From positions 124,001-188,000 of the forward strand of contig JAUSOF010000030.1 in NCBI GenBank assembly GCA_030656145.1: a DNA stretch of 64,000 nucleotides. Direction: 5' to 3'. Shown one piece after another: positions 30,926 to 42,751 of the stretch; within the stretch, counting starts at the first letter, position 1; each line of letters opens with the position of its first letter. The translations under genes and the position numbers were made by a program. The notes beneath the pieces were generated by a model. The model saw nothing but the letters and a program-made list of their open reading frames with translations. It had not been told where the DNA came from and did no database searches. This DNA is from Pseudomonas sp. Its GTDB lineage: Bacteria; Pseudomonadota; Gammaproteobacteria; Pseudomonadales; Pseudomonadaceae.

Positions 30926-31936
30926 TTGTCTGCTCCGATCATCGCGATAGATGCAATGGGTGGGGACTTCGGTCCCCACAGCATTGTTCAGGCCAGCATT
31001 GCATGCTTGGCTGAGTACCCCTCGTTGCACCTGGTCCTAGTCGGCCAAACCCCCCTTATTGAAGAGTTGATCGCCCTAAGCCCTGGCGTCGATCGTTCAC
31101 GTTTGCGTGTTGAGCATGCTGGTGATGTGGTCGCCATGGACGAGCGTCCTGCGCAAGCGCTGCGTGGCAAGTTGGATTCGTCGATGCGTGTGGCGCTAGA
31201 GTTGCTGCGTGATGGGCGTGCCCAGGCGTGCGTTAGCGCTGGCAATACCGGGGCCTTGATGGCGTTGTCGCGTCATGTGCTGAAAACGTTGCCGGGGATC
31301 GATCGCCCGGCCATGGTCGCGGCTGTGCCGACTCAGGCTGGCTGCTGTCACGTGCTCGACCTGGGGGCTAATGTCGACTGCAGTGCCGAGCAGCTCTATC
31401 AGTTTGCCGTGATGGGGGCTGTAGCGGCTGAGGCGTTGGGGGTGGTGCGACCGCGTGTCGCGCTGCTCAATGTCGGTACTGAAGTCGTCAAGGGTAATCA
31501 GCAGGTCAAGCTTGCTGCGAGCCTGTTGCAGCAGGCTCGTGGTTTGAATTACATCGGTTTTGTCGAGGGTGACGGGCTTTACCGTGGTGACGCCGATGTC
31601 GTGGTGTGTGACGGTTTCGTCGGCAATATTCTGCTCAAGTCCAGTGAAGGTCTGGCGACTATGATTGCTGGTCGTGTCGAACTATTGTTCAGGCGCAATC
31701 TTCTGTCGCGGCTTGCGGGTCTGGTGGCAATGCCGGTATTACGTCGCCTGCGTGCCGAGTTGGCACCCGCGCAACACAATGGTGCAAGCTTGCTCGGCCT
31801 GCAGGGTATTGTGGTGAAGAGTCACGGTTCGGCAGGTGTGGATGGTTTCAAGAGTGCCATTCGCCGCGCGCTACGAGAAGTTGAAGACAACCTACCGCAG
31901 CGCCTGCATGGTCGTCTCGAGGATATTTTGCTCTGA
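30926..31936 (+). CDS. plsX: Phosphate acyltransferase PlsX
   Basis: A 336-residue protein starting with [11 protein letters not shown]; further motifs are [19 protein letters not shown], and [16 protein letters not shown]. PlsX converts acyl-ACP to acyl-phosphate, feeding phospholipid synthesis. The start is a rare TTG at 30926, 3 bases after rpmF, probably translated by coupling. The 159 bases to fabD hold a GC-rich hairpin followed by ATTTTT (about 32040-32066), a possible weak terminator. Confidence 0.94.
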   Translation: MSAPIIAIDAMGGDFGPHSIVQASIACLAEYPSLHLVLVGQTPLIEELIALSPGVDRSRLRVEHAGDVVAMDERPAQALRGKLDSSMRVALELLRDGRAQACVSAGNTGALMALSRHVLKTLPGIDRPAMVAAVPTQAGCCHVLDLGANVDCSAEQLYQFAVMGAVAAEALGVVRPRVALLNVGTEVVKGNQQVKLAASLLQQARGLNYIGFVEGDGLYRGDADVVVCDGFVGNILLKSSEGLATMIAGRVELLFRRNLLSRLAGLVAMPVLRRLRAELAPAQHNGASLLGLQGIVVKSHGSAGVDGFKSAIRRALREVEDNLPQRLHGRLEDILL

Positions 31937-32095
31937 GCCGATACTCATGCGTTGAGTGGACTTGCCAGTGTGCTGGCGGTTGTGCGACCAGCTAATGTGA
32001 CCGCGACGGGCGGCCTGTCATCCAACTGTCAGTTTGTTGCGCCTGGCTCCCCGGGCGCGAATTTTTCGACGATAAGACCATAGAGGCTCGTTTAC

Positions 32096-33031
32096 ATGTC
32101 TGCATCCCTCGCATTCGTCTTTCCTGGGCAAGGCTCGCAGTCGCTGACGATGTTGGCTGGGCACGGCGCGCAGCAAGTTGTTATCGATACATTTGCCGAG
32201 GCTTCCGAAGCCCTTGGCTACGACCTATGGGCCTTGAGTCAGCAAGGGCCTGAAGAGCTGCTCAATCAAACCGACAAGACTCAGCCGGCGATCCTTGCGG
32301 CATCCATCGCTTTGTGGCGCCTGTGGCACGCTGAGGGCGGCTTGCAGCCTGCGTTTGTTGCAGGCCATAGCCTGGGTGAGTACTCGGCGCTGGTTGCCGC
32401 GGGCGGCCTGGCCTTCGCTGAGGCAGTTAAGCTGGTGGAGTTGCGTGGTCAGTTGATGCAGCAGGCTGTGCCGGCTGGTCAGGGTGGCATGGCGGCTATC
32501 CTTGGGTTGGACGATGCCGACGTGCTGGCCGCCTGCGCCGATGCGGCGCAAGGCGAGGTAGTCAGTGCGGTGAATTTCAACGCGCCTGGGCAGGTAGTCA
32601 TCGCGGGCTCGGCTGCTGCTGTGGCACGCGCTGTTGAGGTGTGTAAGGCACGTGGCGCCAAGCGCGCCATGCCGCTGCCGGTGAGTGTGCCATCGCACTG
32701 CGCTTTGATGCGCCCGGCTGCCGAGCGCTTCGCCGAAGCCGTTGCAGCCGTTGCCTGGCGCGCACCGCAGATTCCGCTGGTGCAGAATGTCAGTGCCAGC
32801 GTGGTTGCGGATCTCGAGACGCTCAAAGCCGATCTGTTGGCGCAGCTTTACAGTCCTGTACGTTGGGTTGAGTCGATCGTCTGTATGTCTGAGCAAGGCG
32901 TGACCGATCTGGTCGAGTGCGGTCCGGGCAGGGTCCTGTCGGGGCTGAACAAGCGCTGCGTCAAAGGTATCAATACCTATAATCTGGACACCCCAGACGC
33001 CTTCGCCGCCGCACGCGCGGCCTTGGTCTGA
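32096..33031 (+). CDS. fabD: Malonyl-CoA:ACP transacylase
   Basis: A 311-residue protein with FPGQGSQ at the N-terminus and the nucleophile motif GHSLGE (Ser92), the Arg-containing ELRGQLMQ helix and the active-site His in PSHCALM. It loads malonate on ACP for fatty-acid elongation. fabG follows after 16 bases. Confidence 0.95.
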   Translation: MSASLAFVFPGQGSQSLTMLAGHGAQQVVIDTFAEASEALGYDLWALSQQGPEELLNQTDKTQPAILAASIALWRLWHAEGGLQPAFVAGHSLGEYSALVAAGGLAFAEAVKLVELRGQLMQQAVPAGQGGMAAILGLDDADVLAACADAAQGEVVSAVNFNAPGQVVIAGSAAAVARAVEVCKARGAKRAMPLPVSVPSHCALMRPAAERFAEAVAAVAWRAPQIPLVQNVSASVVADLETLKADLLAQLYSPVRWVESIVCMSEQGVTDLVECGPGRVLSGLNKRCVKGINTYNLDTPDAFAAARAALV

Positions 33032-33047
33032 ATTAAGAGAGGTTGTT

Positions 33048-33791
33048 ATGAGCCTGCAAGGTAAGGTTGCTCTGGTAACCGGCGCGAGCCGTGGCATTGG
33101 TCAAGCCATTGCTCTGGAGTTGGGGCGTCAAGGCGCCGTTGTGATTGGGACAGCGACCTCGCCGACGGGTGCCGAGCACATCGCCGAATACCTGAAAGAA
33201 CATGGCGTTGAAGGTGCTGGTCTGGTGCTGGATGTGAGTAGCAGCGAATCGGTTGCCACGACTCTTCTGCACATTCAGCAACACCTTGGCCAGCCTTTGA
33301 TCCTAGTCAATAACGCAGGCATCACGCGCGATAATCTGATGTTGCGGATGAAAGATGATGAGTGGTTTGATGTCATCAACACCAACTTGAATAGTCTGTA
33401 CCGATTGTCCAAGGCAGTGCTGCGCGGGATGACCAAGGCGCGCTTTGGGCGCATCATTAACATTGGTTCGGTGGTTGGTGCCATGGGCAATGCCGGGCAA
33501 GTGAACTATGCTGCGTCCAAGGCTGGGCTGGAAGGTTTCGGTCGTGCATTGGCGCGTGAAGTAGGTTCGCGGTCGATTACGGTCAATGCGGTAGCACCCG
33601 GGTTTATCGATACCGATATGACCCGTGAACTGCCGGAAGCACAGCGTGATGCGCTGCTGACACAGATTCCTCTGGGTCGTTTGGGGCAAGCGGAAGAGGT
33701 CGCGAAAGTGGTCGCTTTCCTAGCTTCCGATGGCGCAGCCTACGTCACAGGGGCTACTATCCCTGTGAACGGCGGAATGTATATGAGCTGA
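33048..33791 (+). CDS. fabG: 3-oxoacyl-ACP reductase
   Basis: A 247-residue short-chain dehydrogenase: cofactor motif TGASRGIG (residues 11-18), NNAG, and the catalytic triad Ser141, Tyr154, Lys158. It reduces 3-ketoacyl-ACP with NADPH. GAGAGGTTG precedes the start. Its place between fabD and acpP is the classic fab cluster. Confidence 0.96.
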   Translation: MSLQGKVALVTGASRGIGQAIALELGRQGAVVIGTATSPTGAEHIAEYLKEHGVEGAGLVLDVSSSESVATTLLHIQQHLGQPLILVNNAGITRDNLMLRMKDDEWFDVINTNLNSLYRLSKAVLRGMTKARFGRIINIGSVVGAMGNAGQVNYAASKAGLEGFGRALAREVGSRSITVNAVAPGFIDTDMTRELPEAQRDALLTQIPLGRLGQAEEVAKVVAFLASDGAAYVTGATIPVNGGMYMS

Positions 33792-33904
33792 ATGTGACTC
33801 AGGCCTTCAGAAAACTGTCATAAACGCTGTCTAAAATCCGTTACAAAGCTGCAGCAGGGTTTAGGTGGATCGTTGAGGTGTTCTGGAGCAACCTGGCATT
33901 TTGC

Positions 33905-33932
33905 TTGAAATGCAGAAAACCCTTTATATACA
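33905..33932 (+). promoter_or_regulatory. Sigma-70 promoter of acpP
   Basis: TTGAAA (33905-33910), 16-base spacer, TATACA (33927-33932), upstream of acpP. A separate promoter fits the very high ACP demand. Confidence 0.6.
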
Positions 33933-33983
33933 CTTGGCCGCAGACAGCTGCCCGGATTTGTCCAATAGGAGTGAAAACACGGT

Positions 33984-34220
33984 ATGAGCACCATCGAAGA
34001 ACGCGTCAAGAAAATCGTTGCCGAGCAACTTGGCGTCAAAGAAGACGAAGTAACCAATAGCGCTTCCTTCGTTGAAGACTTGGGTGCCGACTCCCTTGAC
34101 ACTGTTGAGCTGGTGATGGCTCTCGAAGAAGAATTCGAGACTGAAATCCCGGATGAGCAAGCTGAGAAGATCACCACTGTTCAGGAAGCTATCGATTACG
34201 TAACTGCGCACGCGCAGTAA
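33984..34220 (+). CDS. acpP: Acyl carrier protein
   Basis: A 78-residue acidic protein with the phosphopantetheine attachment motif DSLD, Ser37 ([18 protein letters not shown]). It carries growing acyl chains in type II fatty-acid synthesis. TAGGAGTG is 10 bases upstream. It has its own promoter and its own terminator, so a short abundant transcript is expected besides fabG read-through. Confidence 0.98.
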   Translation: MSTIEERVKKIVAEQLGVKEDEVTNSASFVEDLGADSLDTVELVMALEEEFETEIPDEQAEKITTVQEAIDYVTAHAQ

Positions 34221-34244
34221 TCTGATCGTCGGTTCCCGACCTGG

Positions 34245-34284
34245 AAAAGCCGCACAGCCCTTATCGGGCGTGCGGTTTTTCTTT
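34245..34284 (+). terminator. Rho-independent terminator after acpP
   Basis: The stem AAAAGCCGCACAGCCC pairs with GGGC-GTGCGGTTTTT across a short loop, followed by T5. It separates acpP from fabF. Confidence 0.85.
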
Positions 34285-34492
34285 GACGGGGTGTTAAAAG
34301 CCGCTGTGTGTTTGCACGACAAGTATTGAACTGAGGTGCGGCTCTGGCTCACTAGCTGCGCTCACCCTGTGGGTAAGCGTTTGGCTGTTGCTGCACCGCA
34401 CGGTGTAGTGTCTTGCCTGCTCTTTACTCGTTATCAGCTACCAGGGTACGGGGGGAGGTAGGCGTTGAATAACCGAATAAGAGGAGATTGCT

Positions 34493-35737
34493 GTGTCGCG
34501 TAGACGCGTCGTGGTTACCGGTATGGGCATGCTGTCGCCGCTGGGTAACGATGTGCCGAGCAGCTGGCAGGGAATTTTAGCCGGACGCAGTGGCATCGCC
34601 CCCATCGAGCATATGGACCTTAGTGCTTACACCACCCGTTTTGGTGGTTCGGTCAAAGGGTTCAATGTCGAGGAGTATTTGTCCGCCAAAGAGGCGCGCA
34701 AGCTCGATCTATTTATTCAATACGGCCTGGCCGCGAGCTTTCAGGCTGTGCGCGATTCCGGGCTGGAAGTGACCGATGCTAACCGCGAGCGTATCGGTGT
34801 AGCCCTCGGCTCGGGTATTGGTGGTTTGACCAATATCGAAAACAACTGCAAGTTGCTGCATGAATTGGGGCCGCGGCGCATTTCGCCGTTCTTCGTGCCG
34901 GGTTCAATCATCAACATGATTTCTGGCTTTCTGTCGATCCATTTAGGACTGCAGGGACCGAACTATGCGATCGCCACGGCCTGTACCACAGGCACACACT
35001 GCATCGGTATGGCTGCGCGTAATATTGCCTACGGTGAAGCCGATGTGATGGTCGCCGGTGGCTCCGAAATGGCAGCGTGTGGTTTGGGTATTGGTGGTTT
35101 TGCTGCGGCGCGGGCGCTGTCCACGCGTAATGACGATCCAACCAGTGCCAGTCGTCCCTGGGATAAGGATCGCGACGGTTTCGTGCTGTCGGATGGTGCT
35201 GGTGCGCTGGTTCTTGAAGAGCTGGAGCATGCCAAGGCGCGTGGCGCGACCATCTATGCTGAGCTGATCGGCTTTGGTATGAGTGGCGACGCCTATCACA
35301 TGACATCACCGCCGGAAGATGGCGCCGGTGCTGCACGTTGTATTGCCAATGCCATGCGTGACGCCGGATTGAATACCGATCAGGTGCAGTACATCAACGC
35401 CCACGGCACCTCGACGTTGGCGGGTGACAAGGCTGAGGTCGCAGCTATCAAGTCGGTGTTCGGCGAGCATGCCTACACGCTTGCCGTCAGCTCGACCAAG
35501 TCGATGACTGGGCACCTGTTGGGTGCGGCTGGTGCGGTTGAAGCGATCTTCAGTATCCTGGCGATTCGTGAGCAGGTGGCGCCACCAACCATCAACCTGG
35601 ATTCGCCCGGCGAGGGCTGTGACCTTGACTTCGTTGCGCACCAGGCTAAAGCCATGCCCATCGATGTTGTACTGTCCAACTCCTTTGGTTTTGGCGGAAC
35701 CAACGGTTCGCTGGTGTTCCGCCGGTACGCCGGTTGA
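34493..35737 (+). CDS. fabF: 3-oxoacyl-ACP synthase II
   Basis: A 414-residue condensing enzyme with catalytic Cys164 (ATACTTGTH), the NAHGTST His and the [15 protein letters not shown] His/Lys segment, complete for KAS II. It elongates acyl-ACP and controls the temperature-dependent palmitoleate to vaccenate step. It starts at a GTG after a strong AGAGGAG. The 272 bases upstream contain only the acpP terminator and no feature I can name. Confidence 0.96.
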   Translation: MSRRRVVVTGMGMLSPLGNDVPSSWQGILAGRSGIAPIEHMDLSAYTTRFGGSVKGFNVEEYLSAKEARKLDLFIQYGLAASFQAVRDSGLEVTDANRERIGVALGSGIGGLTNIENNCKLLHELGPRRISPFFVPGSIINMISGFLSIHLGLQGPNYAIATACTTGTHCIGMAARNIAYGEADVMVAGGSEMAACGLGIGGFAAARALSTRNDDPTSASRPWDKDRDGFVLSDGAGALVLEELEHAKARGATIYAELIGFGMSGDAYHMTSPPEDGAGAARCIANAMRDAGLNTDQVQYINAHGTSTLAGDKAEVAAIKSVFGEHAYTLAVSSTKSMTGHLLGAAGAVEAIFSILAIREQVAPPTINLDSPGEGCDLDFVAHQAKAMPIDVVLSNSFGFGGTNGSLVFRRYAG

Positions 35738-36552
35738 TGCCGAGTTGGATCGACGGTCAGCCGATGGAGCTGCTCTCCGTCAAGGACCGTGGTCTGGCCT
35801 ACGGTGATGGGTTGTTTGAAACCATCGCCGTGAAAGCTGGCAATCCCGTATTGCTGGAACGGCACATGGCGCGGCTGGGGGGCGGTTGCGTACGTTTGCT
35901 GATTGACCTTGATCTGGCGTTAGTGCGCGCAGAGCTGTTGGCGTTTAGCCGTGAGCTGGGTGATGGTGTCGCCAAGTTGATCGTGACTCGCGGTGATGGT
36001 TTGCGCGGTTACGCGCCGCCGCAGCCTGCGATACCGCGACGGATTCTGCAGGGCGGTACCCAACCCTCTTATCCAGCCTGTAACGCGGAACTAGGCGTGC
36101 GTTTATTCCCCTGTGCTACGCGACTGGCCGAGCAACCACTGTTGGCAGGATTGAAGCATCTGAATCGACTCGAGCAGGTGCTTGCGCGTGCCGAATGGCA
36201 GGACGCCGAGCATGCCGAAGGCCTGATGCTGGATACCTCGGGGCGGGTGGTCGAGGGCGTTTACAGCAATCTGTTTCTGTTGAAAGATGGTGTCTTGCTC
36301 ACGCCCGATCTTGCTCGTTGTGGTGTGGCTGGGGTAATGCGTGCTGAGCTGCTGGCGCAGGCCGAGAGCCATGGCATGCGTTGTGATGTGCGTGATATTG
36401 ATCTTGATGGGTTGCGGCAGGCCGACGAAGTATTCCTCTGCAACAGTCTTTATGGCGTCTGGCCTGTGCGTGCTCTGCAACGGCATCAGTGGCCGGTTGG
36501 TCCGCTGACCCGTAAACTGCAGGCCATAGCCCGCGACTTATTGGACAGCTGA
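35737..36552 (+). CDS. pabC: Aminodeoxychorismate lyase
   Basis: A 271-residue fold-type IV PLP enzyme: DRGLAYGDGLFETI at the N-terminus, the PLP lysine in GLKHLNRLEQVLA and the EGVYSNLFLL and CGVAGVMR segments. It releases pyruvate from aminodeoxychorismate to give p-aminobenzoate for folate. The ATG overlaps the fabF stop by one base. pabC between fabF and mltG is conserved. Confidence 0.93.
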   Translation: MPSWIDGQPMELLSVKDRGLAYGDGLFETIAVKAGNPVLLERHMARLGGGCVRLLIDLDLALVRAELLAFSRELGDGVAKLIVTRGDGLRGYAPPQPAIPRRILQGGTQPSYPACNAELGVRLFPCATRLAEQPLLAGLKHLNRLEQVLARAEWQDAEHAEGLMLDTSGRVVEGVYSNLFLLKDGVLLTPDLARCGVAGVMRAELLAQAESHGMRCDVRDIDLDGLRQADEVFLCNSLYGVWPVRALQRHQWPVGPLTRKLQAIARDLLDS

Positions 36553-36555
36553 TTA

Positions 36556-39230
<2,675 letters not shown>

Positions 39231-39266
39231 AATCGGCTATCGAGTAATGAAAACCAGGAACGCCGC

Positions 39267-39623
39267 ATGAGCTTGCCACCTAATTTGGGCCCGCGTAACG
39301 GAATCCTGTCTCTGACTATCAAAGACAAGTCCGTGCTCTATGCCGCTTACATGCCCTTCATCAAGAATGGCGGGCTGTTTATCCCGACCAACAAGAGCTA
39401 CAAGCTTGGTGATGAAGTTTTCATGCTACTTAACCTGATGGATGAGCCGGAAAAGATCCCGGTCGCCGGCAAGGTGGCGTGGATCACGCCTAAGGGTGCA
39501 CAGGGCAATCGCGCTGCAGGTGTCGGCGTGCAATTCAATGACGGCGACAACACTGCGCGTAACAAGATCGAGACTTACCTTGCGGGTGCACTGAAGTCGG
39601 ATCGGCCAACCCACACCATGTAA
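39267..39623 (+). CDS. pilZ: Type IV pilus assembly protein PilZ
   Basis: A 118-residue protein that matches PilZ of P. aeruginosa in length and sequence (NGGLFIPTNKSYKLGDEVFMLLNLMDEPEKIPVAGKVAWITP). It lacks the RxxxR part of the c-di-GMP motif, as the founding PilZ does, and works by binding PilB and FimX to support type IV pilus assembly. It lies between holB and tatD, its conserved place. Confidence 0.94.
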   Translation: MSLPPNLGPRNGILSLTIKDKSVLYAAYMPFIKNGGLFIPTNKSYKLGDEVFMLLNLMDEPEKIPVAGKVAWITPKGAQGNRAAGVGVQFNDGDNTARNKIETYLAGALKSDRPTHTM

Positions 39624-39632
39624 TCGCAACTG

Positions 39633-39714
39633 CAGGTCTCAGGCTCCAAGCCACAAGTAAGCTGCTGCGCTTCGGGCTTTTGCGTGTGGCTTGCAGTTTG
39701 TCGCTTGAGGCTTC
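39633..39714. repeat. Imperfect palindromic repeat between pilZ and tatD
   Basis: The arms CAAGCCACA (39647-39655) and TGTGGCTTG (39685-39693) enclose a GC-rich centre, and the outer flanks (GCAACTGCAGGTCTCAGG / CTTGCAG...GCTTGAGGC) are loosely complementary. The AAGC/CTTG wording is like degenerate intergenic repeats common in pseudomonads. Assignment to a named family is not possible from this copy alone. Confidence 0.4.
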
Positions 39715-39716
39715 CC

Positions 39717-40499
39717 ATGCTTATCGATTCCCACTGCCATCTCGATCGCCTCGATCTGGCTGCCCACGGCGGCTCCCTCGATGCCGCACTGGATGCTGCG
39801 CGGGCACGCGGCGTCGGCCATTTTCTTTGTATTGGCGTCAGTGCCGACAACGCTGCGGCGGTCAAAGGCTTGGCTGAGCGCTATACCGATGTCGATTGCT
39901 CGGTTGGGGTCCATCCGCTGGATCTGGAACCGGGTGCGGCGCCAGCCCTTGACTGGTTGCTGGCTGAACTGAACCATCCCCAGGTGGTGGCCATTGGCGA
40001 AACCGGGCTGGATTACCACTATGAACCGCAAGCTGCAGAGCTGCAGCAGCAGGCTTTCCGCCTGCACTTGCAGGCAGCCACGATCACCGGCAAACCGGTG
40101 ATCGTGCATACCCGGGAAGCCCGTGCCGATACCCTTGCTCTGCTGCGTGAGGCGGCCTTGCCGCAGGCCGGGGTGCTGCACTGCTTCACTGAAGACTGGG
40201 CGATGGCCAAGGCGGCGCTGGATCTAGGCTTCTATATCTCCCTGTCGGGCATTGTCACCTTCCGCAATGCCGAGGCGCTTCGTGAGGTCGCCCGCCAAGT
40301 GCCGGATGATCGTTTGCTAGTAGAAACCGACTCGCCTTATTTGGCGCCAGTGCCGCACCGCGGCAAGCCTAATCTGCCGGAATATGTGCGCGACGTAGCT
40401 GAATACCTGGCACTGCTACGCGGTGTGAGTTTCGAGCAGTTGGCCGATCAGACCAGTGCCAATTTCAAGCGCTTGTTCCCGCTTGCACGGGTGGTCTAA
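39717..40499 (+). CDS. TatD-family metal-dependent hydrolase
   Basis: A 260-residue TIM-barrel hydrolase: metal motif DSHCHLD at residues 4-10, GVHPLDL, the IGETGLDYHY Glu, HTREA, HCFTEDW and ETDSPYLAP. This family includes TatD/YcfH DNases and quality-control nucleases. The start ATG is within a few bases of the upstream repeat and lacks a good ribosome site. It closes the holB-pilZ-tatD group. Confidence 0.92.
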   Translation: MLIDSHCHLDRLDLAAHGGSLDAALDAARARGVGHFLCIGVSADNAAAVKGLAERYTDVDCSVGVHPLDLEPGAAPALDWLLAELNHPQVVAIGETGLDYHYEPQAAELQQQAFRLHLQAATITGKPVIVHTREARADTLALLREAALPQAGVLHCFTEDWAMAKAALDLGFYISLSGIVTFRNAEALREVARQVPDDRLLVETDSPYLAPVPHRGKPNLPEYVRDVAEYLALLRGVSFEQLADQTSANFKRLFPLARVV

Positions 40500-40604
40500 G
40501 GTCTGTGCTGACTGATCGCGAGCGAGCGCGGCCAGTCTACTGCGCTCACCGACCAGCAGGGCGCTAGCCGCCGCAACCGGTTCGTGGTGGATAATCGTTG
40601 AGGC

Positions 40605-40640
40605 AAAAAAAACCCGGGCTCTGGGGGGGAGTCCGGGTTA
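40605..40640 (-). terminator. Terminator of the sRNA (and of the upstream aminotransferase gene)
   Basis: On the minus strand the stem AACCCGGACTC / GAGCCCGGGTT (one G-U pair) with a C-rich loop is followed by eight U. The plus-strand side has no T tract, so direction is clear. Confidence 0.85.
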
Positions 40641-40721
40641 AGACCATTAGGAGTAAATCAAGGCACGCGGTCCACGGTACCTTGGCTGGCGGGACACTTG
40701 GGGGGTATGCCGCACGCCAGT
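40605..40721 (-). ncRNA. rgsA: RgsA (P16)-type small RNA
   Basis: Read on the minus strand, a CATACCT -10-like element (40728-40722) precedes a stretch of about 117 bases that ends in a textbook terminator. RgsA of P. aeruginosa (120 nt) is encoded in exactly this gap, downstream of the tatD-like gene, and the internal wording CUUGAUUUACUCCUAAUGG agrees with my memory of that RNA. RgsA is made in stationary phase under RpoS and Gac control. The 5' end is estimated to a few bases; family membership rests on position, length, terminator and recalled sequence. Confidence 0.7.
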
Positions 40722-40768
40722 AGGTATGAGTATTGGCGAAGTTTACCGAACGTCCAGGCTCATTTAGC

Positions 40769-41947
40769 TCATTTTTTAAACAGATTTGGAATACCTGGCC
40801 GGCTGTTGAGTCCGCCCCCTGTTGCCAGCTGGCGCAGCAGCCTCAGGGTTTTCTCTATGGCCCGTGCCTCGGTGTAAAAATGTGGGGACAGGCGGATACC
40901 GACACCACGTTGGGCGCAGATCACCTGTTCGGACCTGAGGCGCTGGAAAAGTGCGGGTTGATCCCAGCCGATCAGGCTGAACGTGACAATACCGGCGCGC
41001 CGATCTGGCTCAATTGGACTATGCAGTATGGCGCCAGTTATACCGCTCAAACCGTCTAGCAGCCATTGCACGCGTTCCTGTAGGGCCTTGCCGACACTTG
41101 CCATGCCGACTTCCTCAAGGAGTGACAGGCTGGCTTCCAGTGCCGTGGTGCCGAGCATGTTCGGGCTGCCGCACTCGAAGCGCCTGGCCGAGTGCGCTGG
41201 CTGCCAGTCCTGGCGCAGATAATCGCCGTGGTGTTCAAGCATATGCCAGCCGTACTCGTGCAACTCAAGCTGTGTGCGCAGGTCGCTGCGGCAGTAGAAC
41301 ACGCCAAGCCCTTCCGGGCCGAGTAGCCATTTATGACCATCGGCCATGGCAAAGGCGCACTGGCAGGCCTGGACGTCGAAGGGTAGGGCGCCAAGCTGCT
41401 GGATCGCGTCGACACAAAACAATACCCCGCGCTGCTGGCAGCCATGGCCGAGTCGCTCTAGGTTAAGGCTCAGGCCGCTGGTGTATTGTACGGCGCTGAC
41501 CGACAGCAGTCGGGTGCGTGGGCCGCAGGCGTTGAGCAGGTTGGTTTCGGGGTTGCCGCAATGCAGATCGACCTTGATCACCTCGACGCCTTGCGGTGCG
41601 AGCGCCTCCCAAACCACGCGGTTGGAGGGGAACTCCTCGGCGCTGATAACCACTTGGTCGCCTGCGCGCCAGTCCAGGCCGAACGCCACGAAAGACAGCG
41701 CCTGCGAAGTATTTTTGACCAGCGCGATATCATCACTGCTAGGTGCATTGAGCAGGCGCGTCAGGCGCTCGCGCAGGCTGTCCTCGACCAGCAGCCAGTC
41801 TGCATAGTCGCGTGCGCCGACCTGGACGTTCTGCTTGGCAAAGTGCTGCACGGCCAGTTGCGCACGGTGTGGCCAGGGCGCGACCGCAGCGTGGTTCAGG
41901 TAACACAGACCGGGAAGTTGTCGAAACTCGCCATGAATACGGTACAT
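40769..41947 (-). CDS. Class V aminotransferase-fold PLP enzyme
   Basis: A 392-residue protein: CYLNHAAVAPWPHRAQ at the N-terminus, NTSQALSFVAFGLDW, VDAIQQLGALPFDV, the PLP lysine in MADGHKWLLGPEG, and RFECGSPNMLG. It belongs to the cysteine desulfurase/isopenicillin epimerase-like branch of class V enzymes, but without a recognisable active-site Cys loop, so a desulfurase role is unlikely. The substrate is unknown. It is divergent from a TetR gene with 76 bases between, and its mRNA may read into the sRNA terminator. Confidence 0.8.
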   Translation of the reverse strand: MYRIHGEFRQLPGLCYLNHAAVAPWPHRAQLAVQHFAKQNVQVGARDYADWLLVEDSLRERLTRLLNAPSSDDIALVKNTSQALSFVAFGLDWRAGDQVVISAEEFPSNRVVWEALAPQGVEVIKVDLHCGNPETNLLNACGPRTRLLSVSAVQYTSGLSLNLERLGHGCQQRGVLFCVDAIQQLGALPFDVQACQCAFAMADGHKWLLGPEGLGVFYCRSDLRTQLELHEYGWHMLEHHGDYLRQDWQPAHSARRFECGSPNMLGTTALEASLSLLEEVGMASVGKALQERVQWLLDGLSGITGAILHSPIEPDRRAGIVTFSLIGWDQPALFQRLRSEQVICAQRGVGIRLSPHFYTEARAIEKTLRLLRQLATGGGLNSRPGIPNLFKK

Positions 41948-42023
41948 GATCGGATGATCCGTGCAATTTTGCGTTAGTTAGGCATAATACTTGGCTTCGA
42001 TTTTCGGCCTCTTAGTCCTTCTT

Positions 42024-42662
42024 ATGCAGAATGAACCCCGTAAGGTCCGCGAGTTTCGCCGCCGCGAACAGGAAATTCTCGACACCGCGCTGAAACTGTT
42101 CCTTGAGCAGGGTGAAGACAGCGTTACTGTTGAAATGATCGCTGACGCCGTCGGTATTGGCAAAGGCACCATCTACAAGCACTTCAAATCCAAGGCAGAA
42201 ATCTACCTGCGCCTGATGCTCGACTACGAGCGAGATTTGAATGAGTTGCTGCATTCGGCCGACATCGACCGTGACAAGGAAGCGCTGTCGCGCGCTTACT
42301 TCGAGTTCCGCATGCGTGATCCGCAGCGCTACCGGTTGTTCGATCGCCTGGAAGAAAAGGTGGTCAAGGGCAATCAGGTTCCGGAGATGGTTGAGGAGTT
42401 GCACAAGATCCGTGCCTCCAATTTTGAGCGTCTGACTCAGCTGATCAAGGGCCGCATCGCCGAAGGCAAGCTTGAGGACGTTCCACCCTATTTTCATTAT
42501 TGTGCAGCCTGGGCGCTGGTGCATGGTGCTGTGGCGCTTTACCACTCGCCGTTCTGGAGCAATGTGCTGGAAGACCAGGAGGGGTTCTTCCAGTTCCTCA
42601 TGGATATCGGTGTGCGTATGGGCAACAAGCGCAAGCGTGATCCAGAGGCTCCGGCTAGCTGA
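42024..42662 (+). CDS. TetR-family transcriptional regulator
   Basis: A 212-residue protein: N-terminal helix-turn-helix (about residues 14-60, VTVEMIADAVGIGKGTIYKHFKSK) and a helical ligand domain. It resembles the regulator found beside tatD/moaA in P. aeruginosa (PA2957). Adjacent divergent genes are often TetR targets; here that would be the class V aminotransferase. The short GGATGATCC inverted repeat at 41951-41960 could be an operator, but this is weak. Confidence 0.88.
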   Translation: MQNEPRKVREFRRREQEILDTALKLFLEQGEDSVTVEMIADAVGIGKGTIYKHFKSKAEIYLRLMLDYERDLNELLHSADIDRDKEALSRAYFEFRMRDPQRYRLFDRLEEKVVKGNQVPEMVEELHKIRASNFERLTQLIKGRIAEGKLEDVPPYFHYCAAWALVHGAVALYHSPFWSNVLEDQEGFFQFLMDIGVRMGNKRKRDPEAPAS

Positions 42663-42751
42663 CGTTATTCGGCCGGTTGATAGCGCATTCAGTGCATGTG
42701 TCGCCGCGGATTGCGGCGATATACTCCGAGTAATGTCAGTCGGAGTCCCCC

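Noticed and set aside
40611-40639. A plus-strand terminator for tatD
   Set aside because: The stem has no T tract on the plus side but eight U on the minus side, so it serves the minus-strand sRNA.
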